Part shown: positions 37,966 to 47,207 of the stretch, in pieces
Position numbering within the stretch: the stretch's first letter is position 1
Layout of the letters: each line of letters starts with the position of its first letter
Assembly: GCF_000758685.1 (NCBI RefSeq)
Contig: NZ_CP009286.1
Location: 5,127,001-5,191,000 of the forward strand
Reading direction: 5' to 3'
DNA: 64,000 nt
From: Paenibacillus stellifer
Lineage (GTDB): Bacteria > Bacillota > Bacilli > Paenibacillales > Paenibacillaceae
Notes under the pieces: generated by a model
What the model was told of the DNA's origin: nothing
Databases searched by the model: none
What the model saw: only the letters and a program-made list of their open reading frames with translations
Made by a program: the position numbers and the translations under genes

Positions 37966-39261
37966 ATGAAGTATAAACAATCGAAGAAACAGAATCAACG
38001 AATCACCCGAATTTCCGAAAATACCCTCGTGGTCGGCGCAGATATCGCCAAAGATACCCATGTGGCTCGCGCCATAGACTTTCGAGGGATCGAACTGGGT
38101 AAGGATTGTGTGTTCTCTAATACCCGTGCCGGACTCGAGCAACTGGTTCAGTGGATGAAGGAGCTTCAGCAGGAGCATGCCAAGAGTGACGTCCTCTTCG
38201 GTATTGAGCCCACCGGACACTACTGGTTTACGCTGGCGGAATATTTAGGGCGGCAGGGCATTCCTTTGGTCATTGTGAATCCGCATCACGTACACAAAAG
38301 CAAAGAACTGGAAGACAATTCACCCACGAAAAATGACTATAAAGATGCCAAGGTCATTGCCGATTTGGTGCGAAACGGGAAGTACAGCGAGCCCAAACTG
38401 CCAACGAGCGTTTACGCCGACCTGCGGATTCTCATGAATCTTCGGGAGAAGATCATGGTGAACTTCGGGCAGGTGCAAAGACGGGTGCAGAACTGGCTGG
38501 ACCGCTTTTTTCCGGAGTACACGCAGGTCTTCAAAGACTGGGAAGGCAAGGCATCACGCATTACGCTTAGCGAGTTTCCAACGCCAGGAGAAATCGTAGA
38601 GATGGGCACAGAGGCCATTGTCCAGCGGTGGAAAAAAGACGTAAAACGAGCCGTAGGGGCGAAACGAGCGCTGCACCTCATGGAAACGGCGAGGCGTTCC
38701 ATCGGGCTTACGGAAGGACTTCCCGGAGCGAAAGTGGAGATCAAGACGCTTCTGGAGCAGTATGAGATGTTCGCCAGACAACTCGAAGAGATTCTGGCCG
38801 AGGTGGAACGTCTCCTTGCTCAAATTCCGGGAACGAAAGAGATGCTTACCGTTCCGGGCGTAGCCGTAGTTACGTTGGCAGGGTTTCTCGCCGAAGTCGG
38901 GGATCTGAGCGGTTACGAGCATGGACAGCAGATTATTCGGCTCGCCGGACTAAACCTCAAGGAGAACAGTTCGGGAAAGAAAAAGGGCAAATCCAGTATT
39001 ACTAAACGTGGACGCGCACGCCTAAGGGCGCTGCTGTTCCGGGCGGTGATGCCCATGGTGGCAAAGAACGCCGAGTTTAAGGCACTGCACCAGTATTTCA
39101 CCAAGCGAAGTCAAAATCCGCTCAAGAAAAAGCAATCCCTTGTAGCCTTGTGTGGGAAGCTCATTCGCGTGCTTCATACGCTCGGAACCAAGCAGGTTCC
39201 GTACAACGCAAACGACGTGTTAGGGCCGGTGCGTCAGGCTCAGTTACAGATGGCAGCTTAA
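37966..39261 (+). CDS. IS110-family transposase
   Basis: 431 residues from ATG 37966, selected because TAGGAGGC lies 8 bp upstream. N-terminal RuvC-like DEDD domain: VVGADIAKDTHVARAID (first Asp), LFGIEPTGHYWF (Glu) and KNDYKDAKVIADLV (Asp pair). The C-terminal Transposase_20 domain contains IPGTKEMLTVPGVAVVTLAGF with the helix-hairpin-helix and the serine region LRALLFRAVMP. Cuts and recombines DNA guided, in characterised relatives, by a bridge RNA from the element's non-coding end. Looks intact. Confidence 0.93.
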   Translation: MKYKQSKKQNQRITRISENTLVVGADIAKDTHVARAIDFRGIELGKDCVFSNTRAGLEQLVQWMKELQQEHAKSDVLFGIEPTGHYWFTLAEYLGRQGIPLVIVNPHHVHKSKELEDNSPTKNDYKDAKVIADLVRNGKYSEPKLPTSVYADLRILMNLREKIMVNFGQVQRRVQNWLDRFFPEYTQVFKDWEGKASRITLSEFPTPGEIVEMGTEAIVQRWKKDVKRAVGAKRALHLMETARRSIGLTEGLPGAKVEIKTLLEQYEMFARQLEEILAEVERLLAQIPGTKEMLTVPGVAVVTLAGFLAEVGDLSGYEHGQQIIRLAGLNLKENSSGKKKGKSSITKRGRARLRALLFRAVMPMVAKNAEFKALHQYFTKRSQNPLKKKQSLVALCGKLIRVLHTLGTKQVPYNANDVLGPVRQAQLQMAA

Positions 39262-39652
39262 GCCAAACCGAATTCATGTTTACCGCCGGACCGGAATGAG
39301 CCAAGACAACGGAAGCACGGAGCAGCCGTAGGAATTATTCCATAAGGGCAACGACCCTGTAAAGGAGCAAGAAACGGCGTCCACCTTTTGAGAGGCAGAA
39401 CGAAGGAATGTAAGGGCTAAGACCCAGCGTGACATGGGAGGGTAAGCCGTCAAAAGAAGGTGTGGATATCCAAGGTGCGATCAGAGGAATTATCTAAGGG
39501 TTGGAAATAATCCCCCGACCTCTATTCCCGCCACCGGCTCCTCCAGAAAATAATGTCATCCTTACATGACTTCTCCATCTCTCGATCTGTCAATGAGTGA
39601 AAATCCGAGAAAGAGTGAGTAAACAAGAGATTTTATTAATTTATAGTGGGAG
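39262..39652 (+). ncRNA. Candidate bridge-RNA region at the right end of the IS110-type element
   Basis: 391 bp without an open frame, containing hairpins such as GGAAT-T-ATTCC (near 39331) and AGGG-CAACGA-CCCT (near 39347-39360), plus a related GGAATTAT...ATAATCC pair near 39487-39512. Known IS1111-type elements carry the guide RNA downstream of the transposase. Location is by analogy; no loop-to-target match was verified. Confidence 0.35.
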
Positions 39653-40333
39653 GATTACGACGGAATTATGAGCCTGATCGCTTCGGATTCGCCGCTGGCC
39701 TCCATCGGTCCGCAGATCAAGAAACAGATGGCGACCTATGATCAGAGCCTGTCTGTCGATAAGCTGGATATTGTGAAGCTGGGCGCGGATGAAGCGACGG
39801 TGCAGACTGTCGAATCCTGCCATACAACAGATGGACCGTTCCTGCCGGATGAAACGGCTGAATATGTGTATCAACTGAAGAAGGCCGGAGGCAGCTGGAA
39901 GATCAGCAGCCTGCAAATTACCGGTGTGAAGTACCAGCTTGCCCAGGATGAGCTGAACGCGGCTCCGGCGGTGCCGCAAGGGGACGCTGACGCCATCATG
40001 ACGGTAATCCGGAACAACTTCAAGAACAGCAATGCCGAGAACCTGGATGCCGTGCTGGCAGATGTCGATCCGGACTCCCCGGCATATGAAATGTCCAAGG
40101 AATCCTACAGCCAGGTCTTCAAGCTCTACGATCTGTCCTACACGCTGGATTCCGCCAAAATCATTAAATATTCCGCAGACGAAGCCGTCGTGTATGCCGC
40201 TCAGACGACGAAGAAGGTGAAGGGGCCTGATTTCCAGGACAACCGCTCCACCTCCGTTACCGTCCTGCATAAGCTGCAGGATGGCGCCTGGAAGATTGAA
40301 GTTACGTATCTGCTCACGGCGGAGAAGCTGTAA
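39653..40333 (+). pseudogene. 3' part of the split stalk-domain protein gene
   Basis: 226 codons continuing the frame of 37350-37859 (DYDGIMSLIASDSPL). Two tandem NTF2/SnoaL-like repeats are visible: one ending YVYQLKKAGGSWKISSLQI and one ending VTVLHKLQDGAWKIEVTYLL. An in-frame ATG at 39668 with GGGAGGA upstream might allow internal translation, but the product would lack a signal peptide. Convergent with the ABC permease genes (stop codons 24 bp apart). Confidence 0.85.
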
Positions 40334-40357
40334 CGGGAGCCGCCTGAGCATCTGTCG

Positions 40358-41506
40358 TCAAATGGCTGCCTCGCTGGGACGCAGGATGGCCGAGCCGATG
40401 GCCAGCAGAACGGCAGCCATCAGACCGAGCACGGCGAAGGGCAGCCACAGCTCGCTCCAGCCGCTGCCCGTCGCGGCCAGCTCGGCGGCTTCGATCGCCC
40501 ATTTCTGGGGGACGAAATTCGCGGCTTTCTGCATGTAATCGGGCATGATCGAGATCGGCCAGAAGCAGCCGCCCAGCATGCAGGTCGGCGTCAGAATCAG
40601 CGCGTTGAGCATGCCCGTGTTGTTCGGGTTGCGGATCAGTCCGGCCGCCGTGCTGGCGAGTCCCATGGACACCAGCATGAATCCGGCAAGGGCCAGGAAA
40701 TAGATCGACATCGGCACGCCGAAATTGTACCCCAGTCCGAAGCGGGCAATTGCAAGCACTGCTGCGACCTGGATGATACCGACCGTGAGGCTGCCCAGGA
40801 AATTGCCGATCGCAATTTCATAGGAGCGGACCGGAGCGCTGTACATGCGCATCATGGTCCGCTGCTTGCGGTCATCCATGATGAAGGATACGGAGCTGGT
40901 AACCATCGCCATGAGGAACATCAGCATAAACCCGGTCACCGTATCCATTCCGGTGCGCGGATACAAATTGTAGTCGGTACGGACGCTGCCCACCTGATGT
41001 TTGCCGGCCTGCTCAAGCACCGACGCCAGGCGGACTTCCGCCGTGCCTCCCGAAGCCTGGCTTGCGGCGGAGGCGAGTACGCGGAGGCGGTCCCCCAGCT
41101 CCGAGGCTTTCATTTTCAGCGTAACGGACGTTTCGGATGCCTTGAGCTCATAGATCTGAATCTGGGACTGCCCGCCGGCAAGCAGCTTCGCCGTATAATC
41201 GGCCGGGATGATGAGGCCCGCCTGCCCCTTTTCGTCGATAATCCCTTGCTTGACCTCCTGCCCGCCGTTCTGCTTCACGAGGCGATAATCCCCTGTCTTC
41301 TCCAGCTCCGCAATGACATGGGCGCCCGCCGGTCCGGTATCGAGATTGCTGTACAGCACCGCATCCTTGCCAGAGCCGTCATTGCCGGTCAGGGAGATAA
41401 TGACGGATATAATAATGCATGGAATAATCAGATATGTCATCAGACCTCTGCGCTGGCCGATCATCCGTCTCACCAGATTTACAGCTATCGTCCAAATGTT
41501 ACGCAT
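40358..41506 (-). CDS. ABC-2 type transporter permease (third gene of exporter operon)
   Basis: 382 residues from ATG 41506 (MRNIWTIAVNLVRRM), preferred over a longer frame because it overlaps the upstream stop by 8 bp (ATGCGTAA) and has GAAAGG upstream. One N-terminal helix (GLMTYLIIPCIIISVIISL), a ~150-residue extracytoplasmic domain, then five helices from residue ~195 (FMLMFLMAMVTSSVSF, GSLTVGIIQVAAVLAIA, FLALAGFMLVSMGLAS, LNALILTPTCMLGGCFWPIS, LWLPFAVLGLMAAVLLAI). Paired with the homologous upstream permease and the ATPase to form an exporter. Substrate unknown; drug/antibiotic or lipid export is typical. Confidence 0.87.
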   Translation of the reverse strand: MRNIWTIAVNLVRRMIGQRRGLMTYLIIPCIIISVIISLTGNDGSGKDAVLYSNLDTGPAGAHVIAELEKTGDYRLVKQNGGQEVKQGIIDEKGQAGLIIPADYTAKLLAGGQSQIQIYELKASETSVTLKMKASELGDRLRVLASAASQASGGTAEVRLASVLEQAGKHQVGSVRTDYNLYPRTGMDTVTGFMLMFLMAMVTSSVSFIMDDRKQRTMMRMYSAPVRSYEIAIGNFLGSLTVGIIQVAAVLAIARFGLGYNFGVPMSIYFLALAGFMLVSMGLASTAAGLIRNPNNTGMLNALILTPTCMLGGCFWPISIMPDYMQKAANFVPQKWAIEAAELAATGSGWSELWLPFAVLGLMAAVLLAIGSAILRPSEAAI

Positions 41507-42668
41507 GATAACCCACCTTTCGATAAGAGATGAAGGCAATGCACAGAAGCCCGCCGCTTATAGCCGCCAGCATGCCGATGCTGCCCGATATTTGCGCCCA
41601 GGGAGACTCCAGCATCATTTTCAGAATTCCCTTCATGCCCCAATGATTGACGGAAAAAGCACCGCCCGTATTCACCCAGGAATCCGGAAGCTGGGTCATG
41701 CCGCCGCTGATGAAGGTCATCAGCACCGTCAGGATCATGGAGATGTTGCGGGCCGTCGCCGCATTGGAAGCCGTCATCGCAATAACCACCGACAGCATCA
41801 GGGAAATCAGGATGACGAGCAGGCAGACCAGCGCCAGCGCGAGCGGACGGTTGCCCCAATAGACGCCGAACAAAAAATGGGTCGCGATAATGATTACCGC
41901 ACTCTGCACCACCGAGATCAGACCCATGCCCAGCATTTTGCCCATGAACAGCTCGCTGCCCTTCAACGGCATGGAATTCAGTCTGAACAGCGTATGGTTA
42001 TCCTTCTCGCTGTATAAGCTGCTGATCATTGTCTGTCCGCAGGTCAGCAGGAACATGATCAGCATTGAGGCCGCGTAATATTGCGAGGCGGTATAAGACC
42101 GCCCTTTATCATTCAATTTTCCGACGACCGCGGACTCCGCTCCGCCGTCTGCCGCAGAAGCCGGGACAGCTGCCGGTCCAAGTGTGAGGGCCGCCGCCTG
42201 GGAGTAGTTGATCTGGCTCAGGAAGTTGTCGAATACAGTTCCTGCTACCATATTGTCGGTCCGGTCCTTGCCCAGGATATATTCAAGTTTGGCATCCTTC
42301 CCGCTCTTCACCTGCTGATCGAATCCGGCCGGCACCACAACGGCGTATCCGTATTTGCCCGCACGCACCGCCTCTTCCGCCTCCGAACGGCTCTTCACCG
42401 TTTCGGGAATAATCACCTTCGCCGCTTCCGGCGCTTTCAGCAGTTCAGCCACAAGCTGTGACTGCACGGCCTGGGACCCGGCGGCGTCGACAATGGCGAC
42501 ATGCACCGGATCAATCGTGATGTCCTTCCCCTGTCCGACCACGCCCGACAGCGCCGTTCCGAGCAGGAAGATCAAGATGATCGGCAGCAGAAACTGATTG
42601 ATAACCATCGCCCGGGAGCGGAACTGCCGCTGAAGCTCGAACTTGGCAATCGTCCATATATTTGACAT
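41499..42668 (-). CDS. ABC-2 type transporter permease (second gene of exporter operon)
   Basis: 389 residues. Same plan as the next gene: N-terminal helix (INQFLLPIILIFLLGTALS), a large outer domain (VAIVDAAGSQAVQSQLVAEL) and about five C-terminal helices (MLIMFLLTCGQTMISSLY, MGLISVVQSAVIIIATHFLF, LVCLLVILISLMLSVVIAM). The conserved SEKDNHTLFRLNSMPLKG contact loop precedes the second helix pair. ATG 42668 behind AGGAGGAG. 13 bp after the ATPase gene. The two permeases are evidently paralogues forming a heterodimer. Confidence 0.88.
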   Translation of the reverse strand: MSNIWTIAKFELQRQFRSRAMVINQFLLPIILIFLLGTALSGVVGQGKDITIDPVHVAIVDAAGSQAVQSQLVAELLKAPEAAKVIIPETVKSRSEAEEAVRAGKYGYAVVVPAGFDQQVKSGKDAKLEYILGKDRTDNMVAGTVFDNFLSQINYSQAAALTLGPAAVPASAADGGAESAVVGKLNDKGRSYTASQYYAASMLIMFLLTCGQTMISSLYSEKDNHTLFRLNSMPLKGSELFMGKMLGMGLISVVQSAVIIIATHFLFGVYWGNRPLALALVCLLVILISLMLSVVIAMTASNAATARNISMILTVLMTFISGGMTQLPDSWVNTGGAFSVNHWGMKGILKMMLESPWAQISGSIGMLAAISGGLLCIAFISYRKVGYHA

Positions 42669-42681
42669 TCTTCTTCTCCTC

Positions 42682-43617
42682 CTAATCCCGCAGCGTCCGG
42701 CCCGTCAGGCTGAGGAACAGCGTCTCAAGGTCGGGCTCTTCGATCTGCAGCGATTGAATGACGCCCTCGTGCTTGGCGAAAATATACAGAATATCCTGCA
42801 GCTCGCTTTGAGAGGAAGGCAAGGACAGGCTGACCTTATCATCCTCCGTCTCCACCCGGGTGATACGGGGATGCCGCCCAAGCTCACCGAGCAGTTCGGG
42901 TGTGATATTGCCGGCTCTGATGACGATTCTCTCCACATGGGATACCCGTTCTCTAAGCTCCCCCTCCGTTCCGCAAGCGATAATATGGCCTTTATCCATA
43001 ATCGCCACCCGGTCGCAGATCGCTTCGACTTCCTCCATATAGTGGCTTGTATAGATGACGGTCGATCCCATCTTGTTCAGCGTCTTGACCGATTCGAGAA
43101 TATGATTCCGCGATTGAGGATCAATTCCGACAGTCGGCTCATCCATGATGATCAGCTTAGGGCGGTGCATGATCGCGCAGGCGATATTCAGGCGACGCTT
43201 CATCCCCCCGGAGAAGGTGGACGGCTTATCCTTCGCCCGGTCCGACAGACCGGTAAAAGCCAGCGCCTCGTAGACCCGCTCCTTCAGCAGCCTGCCGCGA
43301 AGGCCGTACAGCTTGCCGAAGAACATGGCGTTCTCCTCCGCTGTCATATTCTCATACAGGGCCAGGTCCTGCGGGACCAGCCCGATTCTCTTCTTCACCT
43401 CAAGCGGCTGCTTCTCCACCGAAACTCCATCGACGGCAATGCTGCCTCCATCCAGCTTCAGCAGGCCGCAGAGCATGCTGATCGTGGTGCTCTTGCCCGC
43501 ACCGTTCGGACCGAGAAGCCCGAAAATTTCTCCTTCCTGAATGCTCAGGTTCACATGATCCACCGTCAGCTTGCTGTCATATCGTTTCACCACATCGGTC
43601 AGTTCTGCAAGTGCCAT
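42682..43617 (-). CDS. ABC transporter ATP-binding protein (first gene of exporter operon)
   Basis: 311 residues from ATG 43617, chosen for its GGGAGAG site; an open frame continues upstream without a ribosome site. Walker A GLLGPNGAGKSTT, Q-loop GLVPQDLALYEN, signature FSGGMKRRLNIA, Walker B LIIMDEPTVGIDPQ and H-loop YTSHYMEE. The ~80-residue C-terminal part resembles drug-exporter ATPases of the DrrA/YhaQ type. Divergent from a two-component system and probably controlled by it: a perfect 12-bp palindrome lies ~90 bp upstream. Confidence 0.93.
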   Translation of the reverse strand: MALAELTDVVKRYDSKLTVDHVNLSIQEGEIFGLLGPNGAGKSTTISMLCGLLKLDGGSIAVDGVSVEKQPLEVKKRIGLVPQDLALYENMTAEENAMFFGKLYGLRGRLLKERVYEALAFTGLSDRAKDKPSTFSGGMKRRLNIACAIMHRPKLIIMDEPTVGIDPQSRNHILESVKTLNKMGSTVIYTSHYMEEVEAICDRVAIMDKGHIIACGTEGELRERVSHVERIVIRAGNITPELLGELGRHPRITRVETEDDKVSLSLPSSQSELQDILYIFAKHEGVIQSLQIEEPDLETLFLSLTGRTLRD

Positions 43618-43705
43618 TGTCAACTCTCCCATCTCATATGCTTCATGTCTGTATTGTACGACACCGCGTTCTGCCGCGAAGGTACGGAAGGTCATGAAGG
43701 GGAGG

Positions 43706-43717
43706 TGACTTAAGTCA
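43706..43717. promoter_or_regulatory. Palindrome between ABC exporter and two-component system
   Basis: TGACTTAAGTCA, perfectly self-complementary, centred ~48 bp upstream of a TACAAT -10-like hexamer (43653-43658, minus strand) that serves the ABC operon. Likely binding site of the NarL-type response regulator. Confidence 0.5.
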
Positions 43718-43789
43718 TCTCTTCGCAAAAGGCCGGGTCATGGTATGCTATAAAGAGCAGCAAGTCATGGCTCACTAGCCTGCTCGTTC

Positions 43790-43861
43790 GGGTAAACGCC
43801 GTGCGTTTGGCGAAGAAGACTTGATGAAGCGGACAGCTTATTTATTCTTGTCGTTCAAAAA
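43790..43861 (+). repeat. Shortened copy C of the dispersed hairpin element
   Basis: Shares GGTAAACGCC, the AAACGC/GCGTTT stem and CAGCTTATTTATTCTT with copies A and B but lacks the inner GGCGTC stem. It occupies the leader just before the histidine kinase ribosome site. Confidence 0.45.
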
Positions 43862-43878
43862 GGGTGGGAGATTGAGAT

Positions 43879-45036
43879 TTGAACAAACCTCTTAGCTTTC
43901 TCCGGTACGGCCTGATCGTCGTGCCCGCTTTTCTCTTCATGTATATCGGAGAGTATACCGACTATGGACTCTTTACACTGCATTTGCTGATCCTTCTGCT
44001 TATTGCGACAATGGGGGGCCGGCTGCCGGAACGCTTCGTCCCGGCAGCCGCCGCAGCGGAAATGCTGTATTCCGTCTGGCTGTGCAGCCGCTACGGCAGC
44101 CTGATGGTGTTCCCTTCCCTGTCCTCGCTGCTCGTCTACTCCCGCATGCGCTTCCGGCCGGTGTATTTGCTGCTTGGCGCCGCTCATCTGGCCGCCCTAA
44201 ACGCAGTATTCCTGCATGCTGATCCGCTGGAACGCGCCTGGATCAACCTGGGCTTCCTGACTTCCGCTGTGCTGTGTCTGCAGCTCGCTGCCGCCAGCCG
44301 GGGGCAGGAGGAGATGATGATGCTCTACGATGAGCTGCGCAGGAAGCATTTCGAGCTGGATGAAGCGCGCAGCCGGCTGCTCCAGTTCACCGCCCAGGTC
44401 GAAACCGCCGCCCAGTCCGAAGAGCGGGTGCGCATCGGCCGGCAAATTCACGACGACATCGGACACCGGCTGATCCGGGTCAAAATGATGATGGAAGCCG
44501 CGCTGCATACCTTTCCGTCCGCACCGGAAGCAGGCCTGTCGATGATGTACCAGGTGCGCGACCAGTTGGCGGAGGCCATGGACGAACTGCGGACCGCAGT
44601 AAGGCGCATCGGCCGGGAGCCCCGTCTTGAAGGCGCATATGCCCTGGACCTCCTGCTTGAAGTAACGGGACGCGACACCGGCATCCGCACCTCTTACGAT
44701 GTGGAAGGTACGCCGTATCCGCTCTATCCGAGCCAGCAGGTCGTCCTGTACAAAAATGCAAAGGAAGCCATAACGAACGGGCTGCGGCACGGACATGCAA
44801 CCGAGGTTGGCATCCGGCTTTTTTACCGGGAGGCCGAAGTCGTCCTGGAAGTCTGGAATAACGGCAGCGTGCCGGAGACCGGAGCCCCCTGCGATTCCCG
44901 GCCGAACGGCGGAATGGGACTCCAGGGCATGGACGAGCGCACCCGCCTTATCGGCGGCAGTCTCGAAATCGTGGCGGCCTATCCGTTCACCGTCATCACG
45001 CGGATTCCGGTCTATAAGCAGAATGAAGTGATGTAA
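43879..45036 (+). CDS. Sensor histidine kinase (NarL/DesK type)
   Basis: 385 residues. TTG start at 43879 behind GGGTGGGAG. About five to six N-terminal helices (to residue ~140: FLRYGLIVVPAFLFMYIG, LLILLLIATMGG, WINLGFLTSAVLCLQLAAA) act as the sensor, then a coiled-coil linker, and the HisKA_3 dimerisation motif ERVRIGRQIHDDIGHRL with phosphoacceptor His near residue 193. The ATPase domain has an N-box YKNAKEAITNGLRHG and a G-box GGMGLQGMDER. Upstream of its response regulator and divergent from an ABC exporter, an arrangement typical of antibiotic- or membrane-stress-sensing systems. Confidence 0.92.
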   Translation: MNKPLSFLRYGLIVVPAFLFMYIGEYTDYGLFTLHLLILLLIATMGGRLPERFVPAAAAAEMLYSVWLCSRYGSLMVFPSLSSLLVYSRMRFRPVYLLLGAAHLAALNAVFLHADPLERAWINLGFLTSAVLCLQLAAASRGQEEMMMLYDELRRKHFELDEARSRLLQFTAQVETAAQSEERVRIGRQIHDDIGHRLIRVKMMMEAALHTFPSAPEAGLSMMYQVRDQLAEAMDELRTAVRRIGREPRLEGAYALDLLLEVTGRDTGIRTSYDVEGTPYPLYPSQQVVLYKNAKEAITNGLRHGHATEVGIRLFYREAEVVLEVWNNGSVPETGAPCDSRPNGGMGLQGMDERTRLIGGSLEIVAAYPFTVITRIPVYKQNEVM

Positions 45037-45072
45037 TGCTATAAGAGTTCTACATAAAGGAGTGTGGCTTGC

Positions 45073-45720
45073 TTGATTAAAGTCATGATTGTCGATGACG
45101 ATTCGTTCATCCGGGAGAGCCTGAAGGTGCTGCTGGGCCTTGACGGGGAGCTTGAGGTGACCGGAACGGCCGGCGACGGAGGCGAAGCGCTGAAGCTGCT
45201 TGGCGACGGAACGGAAGCGGATGTGGTGCTGATGGACATTCGGATGCCCGGCGTGGATGGCGTAGAGGGAACCCGGCAGATCCGCGCGCAATTTCCCCAG
45301 ACCTCGGTGCTGATGCTGACCACCTTCGACGACGACGAATATATCATCGAAGCGCTGAGAGGCGGAGCCAGCGGCTATCTGCTCAAGAATATTCCCCCGG
45401 ACCGGATCATCCAGGGAATCAAGACAGTGCATGCCGGCAGCATGCTGATCCATCCCGACATCGCGCGCAAGCTGACCGGCCTTCTGCAGCCGCCGGCGCC
45501 CGCCGCGGCGCCTGCCCGCCCGCTGGAATCCTATGGCCTGACGCAGACGGAGCAGGCGGTCGTGTCGCTGATCGCGGAAGGGCATACCAACAAAGAAATC
45601 GCCGCCTCCCTGTTTCTGAGCGAAGGAACGGTCAAGAACTACATAACCGAAATTTTGAGCAAGCTGGAGCTGCGGGACCGGACGCAGATCGCGATTTTTT
45701 ATTTGAAGAACGGGCGTTGA
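45073..45720 (+). CDS. Response regulator, NarL/LuxR type
   Basis: 215 residues from TTG 45073, which has AAAGGAG 10 bp upstream; the GTG 9 bp earlier would be only 1 bp from that site. Receiver domain with acidic pair VMIVDDDSFIRESL, phosphoacceptor Asp in VVLMDIRMPGVDG and the conserved Lys in YLLKNIPPDR. LuxR-type HTH at the C-terminus (LTQTEQAVVSLIAEGHTNKEIAASLFLSEGTVKNYI). Partner of the preceding kinase, 36 bp apart, and a candidate activator of the divergent ABC exporter. Confidence 0.94.
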   Translation: MIKVMIVDDDSFIRESLKVLLGLDGELEVTGTAGDGGEALKLLGDGTEADVVLMDIRMPGVDGVEGTRQIRAQFPQTSVLMLTTFDDDEYIIEALRGGASGYLLKNIPPDRIIQGIKTVHAGSMLIHPDIARKLTGLLQPPAPAAAPARPLESYGLTQTEQAVVSLIAEGHTNKEIAASLFLSEGTVKNYITEILSKLELRDRTQIAIFYLKNGR

Positions 45721-45818
45721 GGCGGGTTATCGGAAAAATGGGAAGCGGCGACGCGCCCTTTTTCACCGCAATAGAGAATACATGGACCGGCCGGCGCAGC
45801 CTCATGCTTGGGGAACGG

Positions 45819-47207
45819 TCATTCGCTCCGCAGCTTCGCGGCGGGCCGGAACAGCATGAGAAGAGTTACAAGCAGAGCCGTTGTCAAAAAGACTGCCGAA
45901 CCGGTTACAGCAATCGAAGCGGCGTGGGCGAACTGCTCCGCAGAAGGCGATGAGGACCGGTATACAGATTCAAAGACCGTACTCAGGACAGCCAGTCCCA
46001 TCGAAGCCCCGATTTGGTGCGCAACATTGATTAAGCCGGAAGCCGCGCCCGAGTCGCCCGGATCTACGTCTGTCAGGCCAAAGGCGGTAAGCGGCTGAAA
46101 TACCATTCCCGCACCGATGCCCATCAAGATTAACGGGAGGAACATATTCGGGAAGAATGAAGTTCCGGTTGAAATTTGGCTGCACCATATTGTACCGAGA
46201 ATGGCGATGACCAGCCCGGATATGAGTATTTTTACACTTCCGAATCTGGACACCAGCCATGGCATCACATACATCATCCCGAACTGCACACCCGTGAAAG
46301 GCACAAAGGCAAGGCCGGATTCAAAGGAGCTGAAACCGAGAACGTTCTGCAGGAATTGCGGGATAAAGAAGAATAACGAGAAATTGCCGCATATGAACAA
46401 AAATCTTCCAAGATAAGCCCCGGAGCGCTCACGGCTGCTAAATAGACGAAGCGGTATGATCGGCTCTTTCGCCCGGGCTTCCACCGCAACAAATCCTGCC
46501 ATCAAGACGATGCCTGCTGCCAAAGGCGCCAAAGTGACGGTATGATGCCATCCGGCGGCGGCCGCCTGAACAAATCCAAATACCAAAGAAGTCATGCCGG
46601 TAACGGACAGTACGGCACCGAGCAAATCGAAATGTCCTGTTCTCTTCTGCGTCTCCTGCAAATATTTCGGGATGATGATCAGCAGGGCAATTCCTATGGG
46701 GACGTTGATAAACATTCCAACCCGCCAGGAAATCCACTCGGTCAGCATTCCACCCAGAATCAAGCCGACGCTGCCGCCTCCCCCGGACACCGCGCTGTAG
46801 ATGGCGATGGCTCGTGACCGTTCTTTCGTCTCCACAAAGCTCACAGACAGCAGGGCCAATGTGGACGGGGTCGCCATCGCTGCCGCCAGTCCTTGCAGAG
46901 CTCTTGCTGCCAGGAGAAATTCGGCGGATTGTGCCATCCCTGCGAGCAGGGAAGCAACCGTAAATAACGCAATTCCTGCACGGAATATCCTTCTTCTGCC
47001 CATGATGTCCCCCGCCCTGGCACCCAGCAGCATGAAGCCTCCATAGGCTAAAATATAGGCGTTCTGCACCCAGGTCAGGTTGGCGGTCGTCAGATGAAGG
47101 GTCCGGCCAATTTCGGGCAGCGCGGTAACCATAACGGACGAATCCAGCACAACCATAAGCTGGCAAGCAACAATGATGGTTAACATGATCGATTTAGTGG
47201 ACTGCAT
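45819..47207 (-). CDS. MFS drug:H+ antiporter, DHA2 (14-helix) family
   Basis: 462 residues. About fourteen helices. Motif A-like region GARAGDIMGRRRIFRAG after helix 2 and motif C-like GGGGSVGLILGGMLTEWISWR mark the EmrB/QacA family. The first helix starts SIMLTIIVACQLMVVLDSSVMV, with the family's membrane aspartate. ATG 47207 behind AAAGGAAG. Exports cationic or hydrophobic compounds. Divergent from an AraC regulator, probably its regulator; GACTCAAAGACTCAAG direct repeats lie in its leader. Confidence 0.9.
   Translation of the reverse strand: MQSTKSIMLTIIVACQLMVVLDSSVMVTALPEIGRTLHLTTANLTWVQNAYILAYGGFMLLGARAGDIMGRRRIFRAGIALFTVASLLAGMAQSAEFLLAARALQGLAAAMATPSTLALLSVSFVETKERSRAIAIYSAVSGGGGSVGLILGGMLTEWISWRVGMFINVPIGIALLIIIPKYLQETQKRTGHFDLLGAVLSVTGMTSLVFGFVQAAAAGWHHTVTLAPLAAGIVLMAGFVAVEARAKEPIIPLRLFSSRERSGAYLGRFLFICGNFSLFFFIPQFLQNVLGFSSFESGLAFVPFTGVQFGMMYVMPWLVSRFGSVKILISGLVIAILGTIWCSQISTGTSFFPNMFLPLILMGIGAGMVFQPLTAFGLTDVDPGDSGAASGLINVAHQIGASMGLAVLSTVFESVYRSSSPSAEQFAHAASIAVTGSAVFLTTALLVTLLMLFRPAAKLRSE

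Larger units (their letters stand above)
37860..39652 (+). mobile_element. IS110/IS1111-type insertion sequence
   Basis: The element carries a single DEDD-type transposase, ~105 bp of left non-coding sequence and ~390 bp of right non-coding sequence. Limits are inferred from where the interrupted stalk-domain gene stops and resumes; GGAG occurs at both junctions (37856-37859 and 39649-39652) and may be target sequence. No terminal inverted repeats are obvious, as is usual for the family. Confidence 0.75.
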
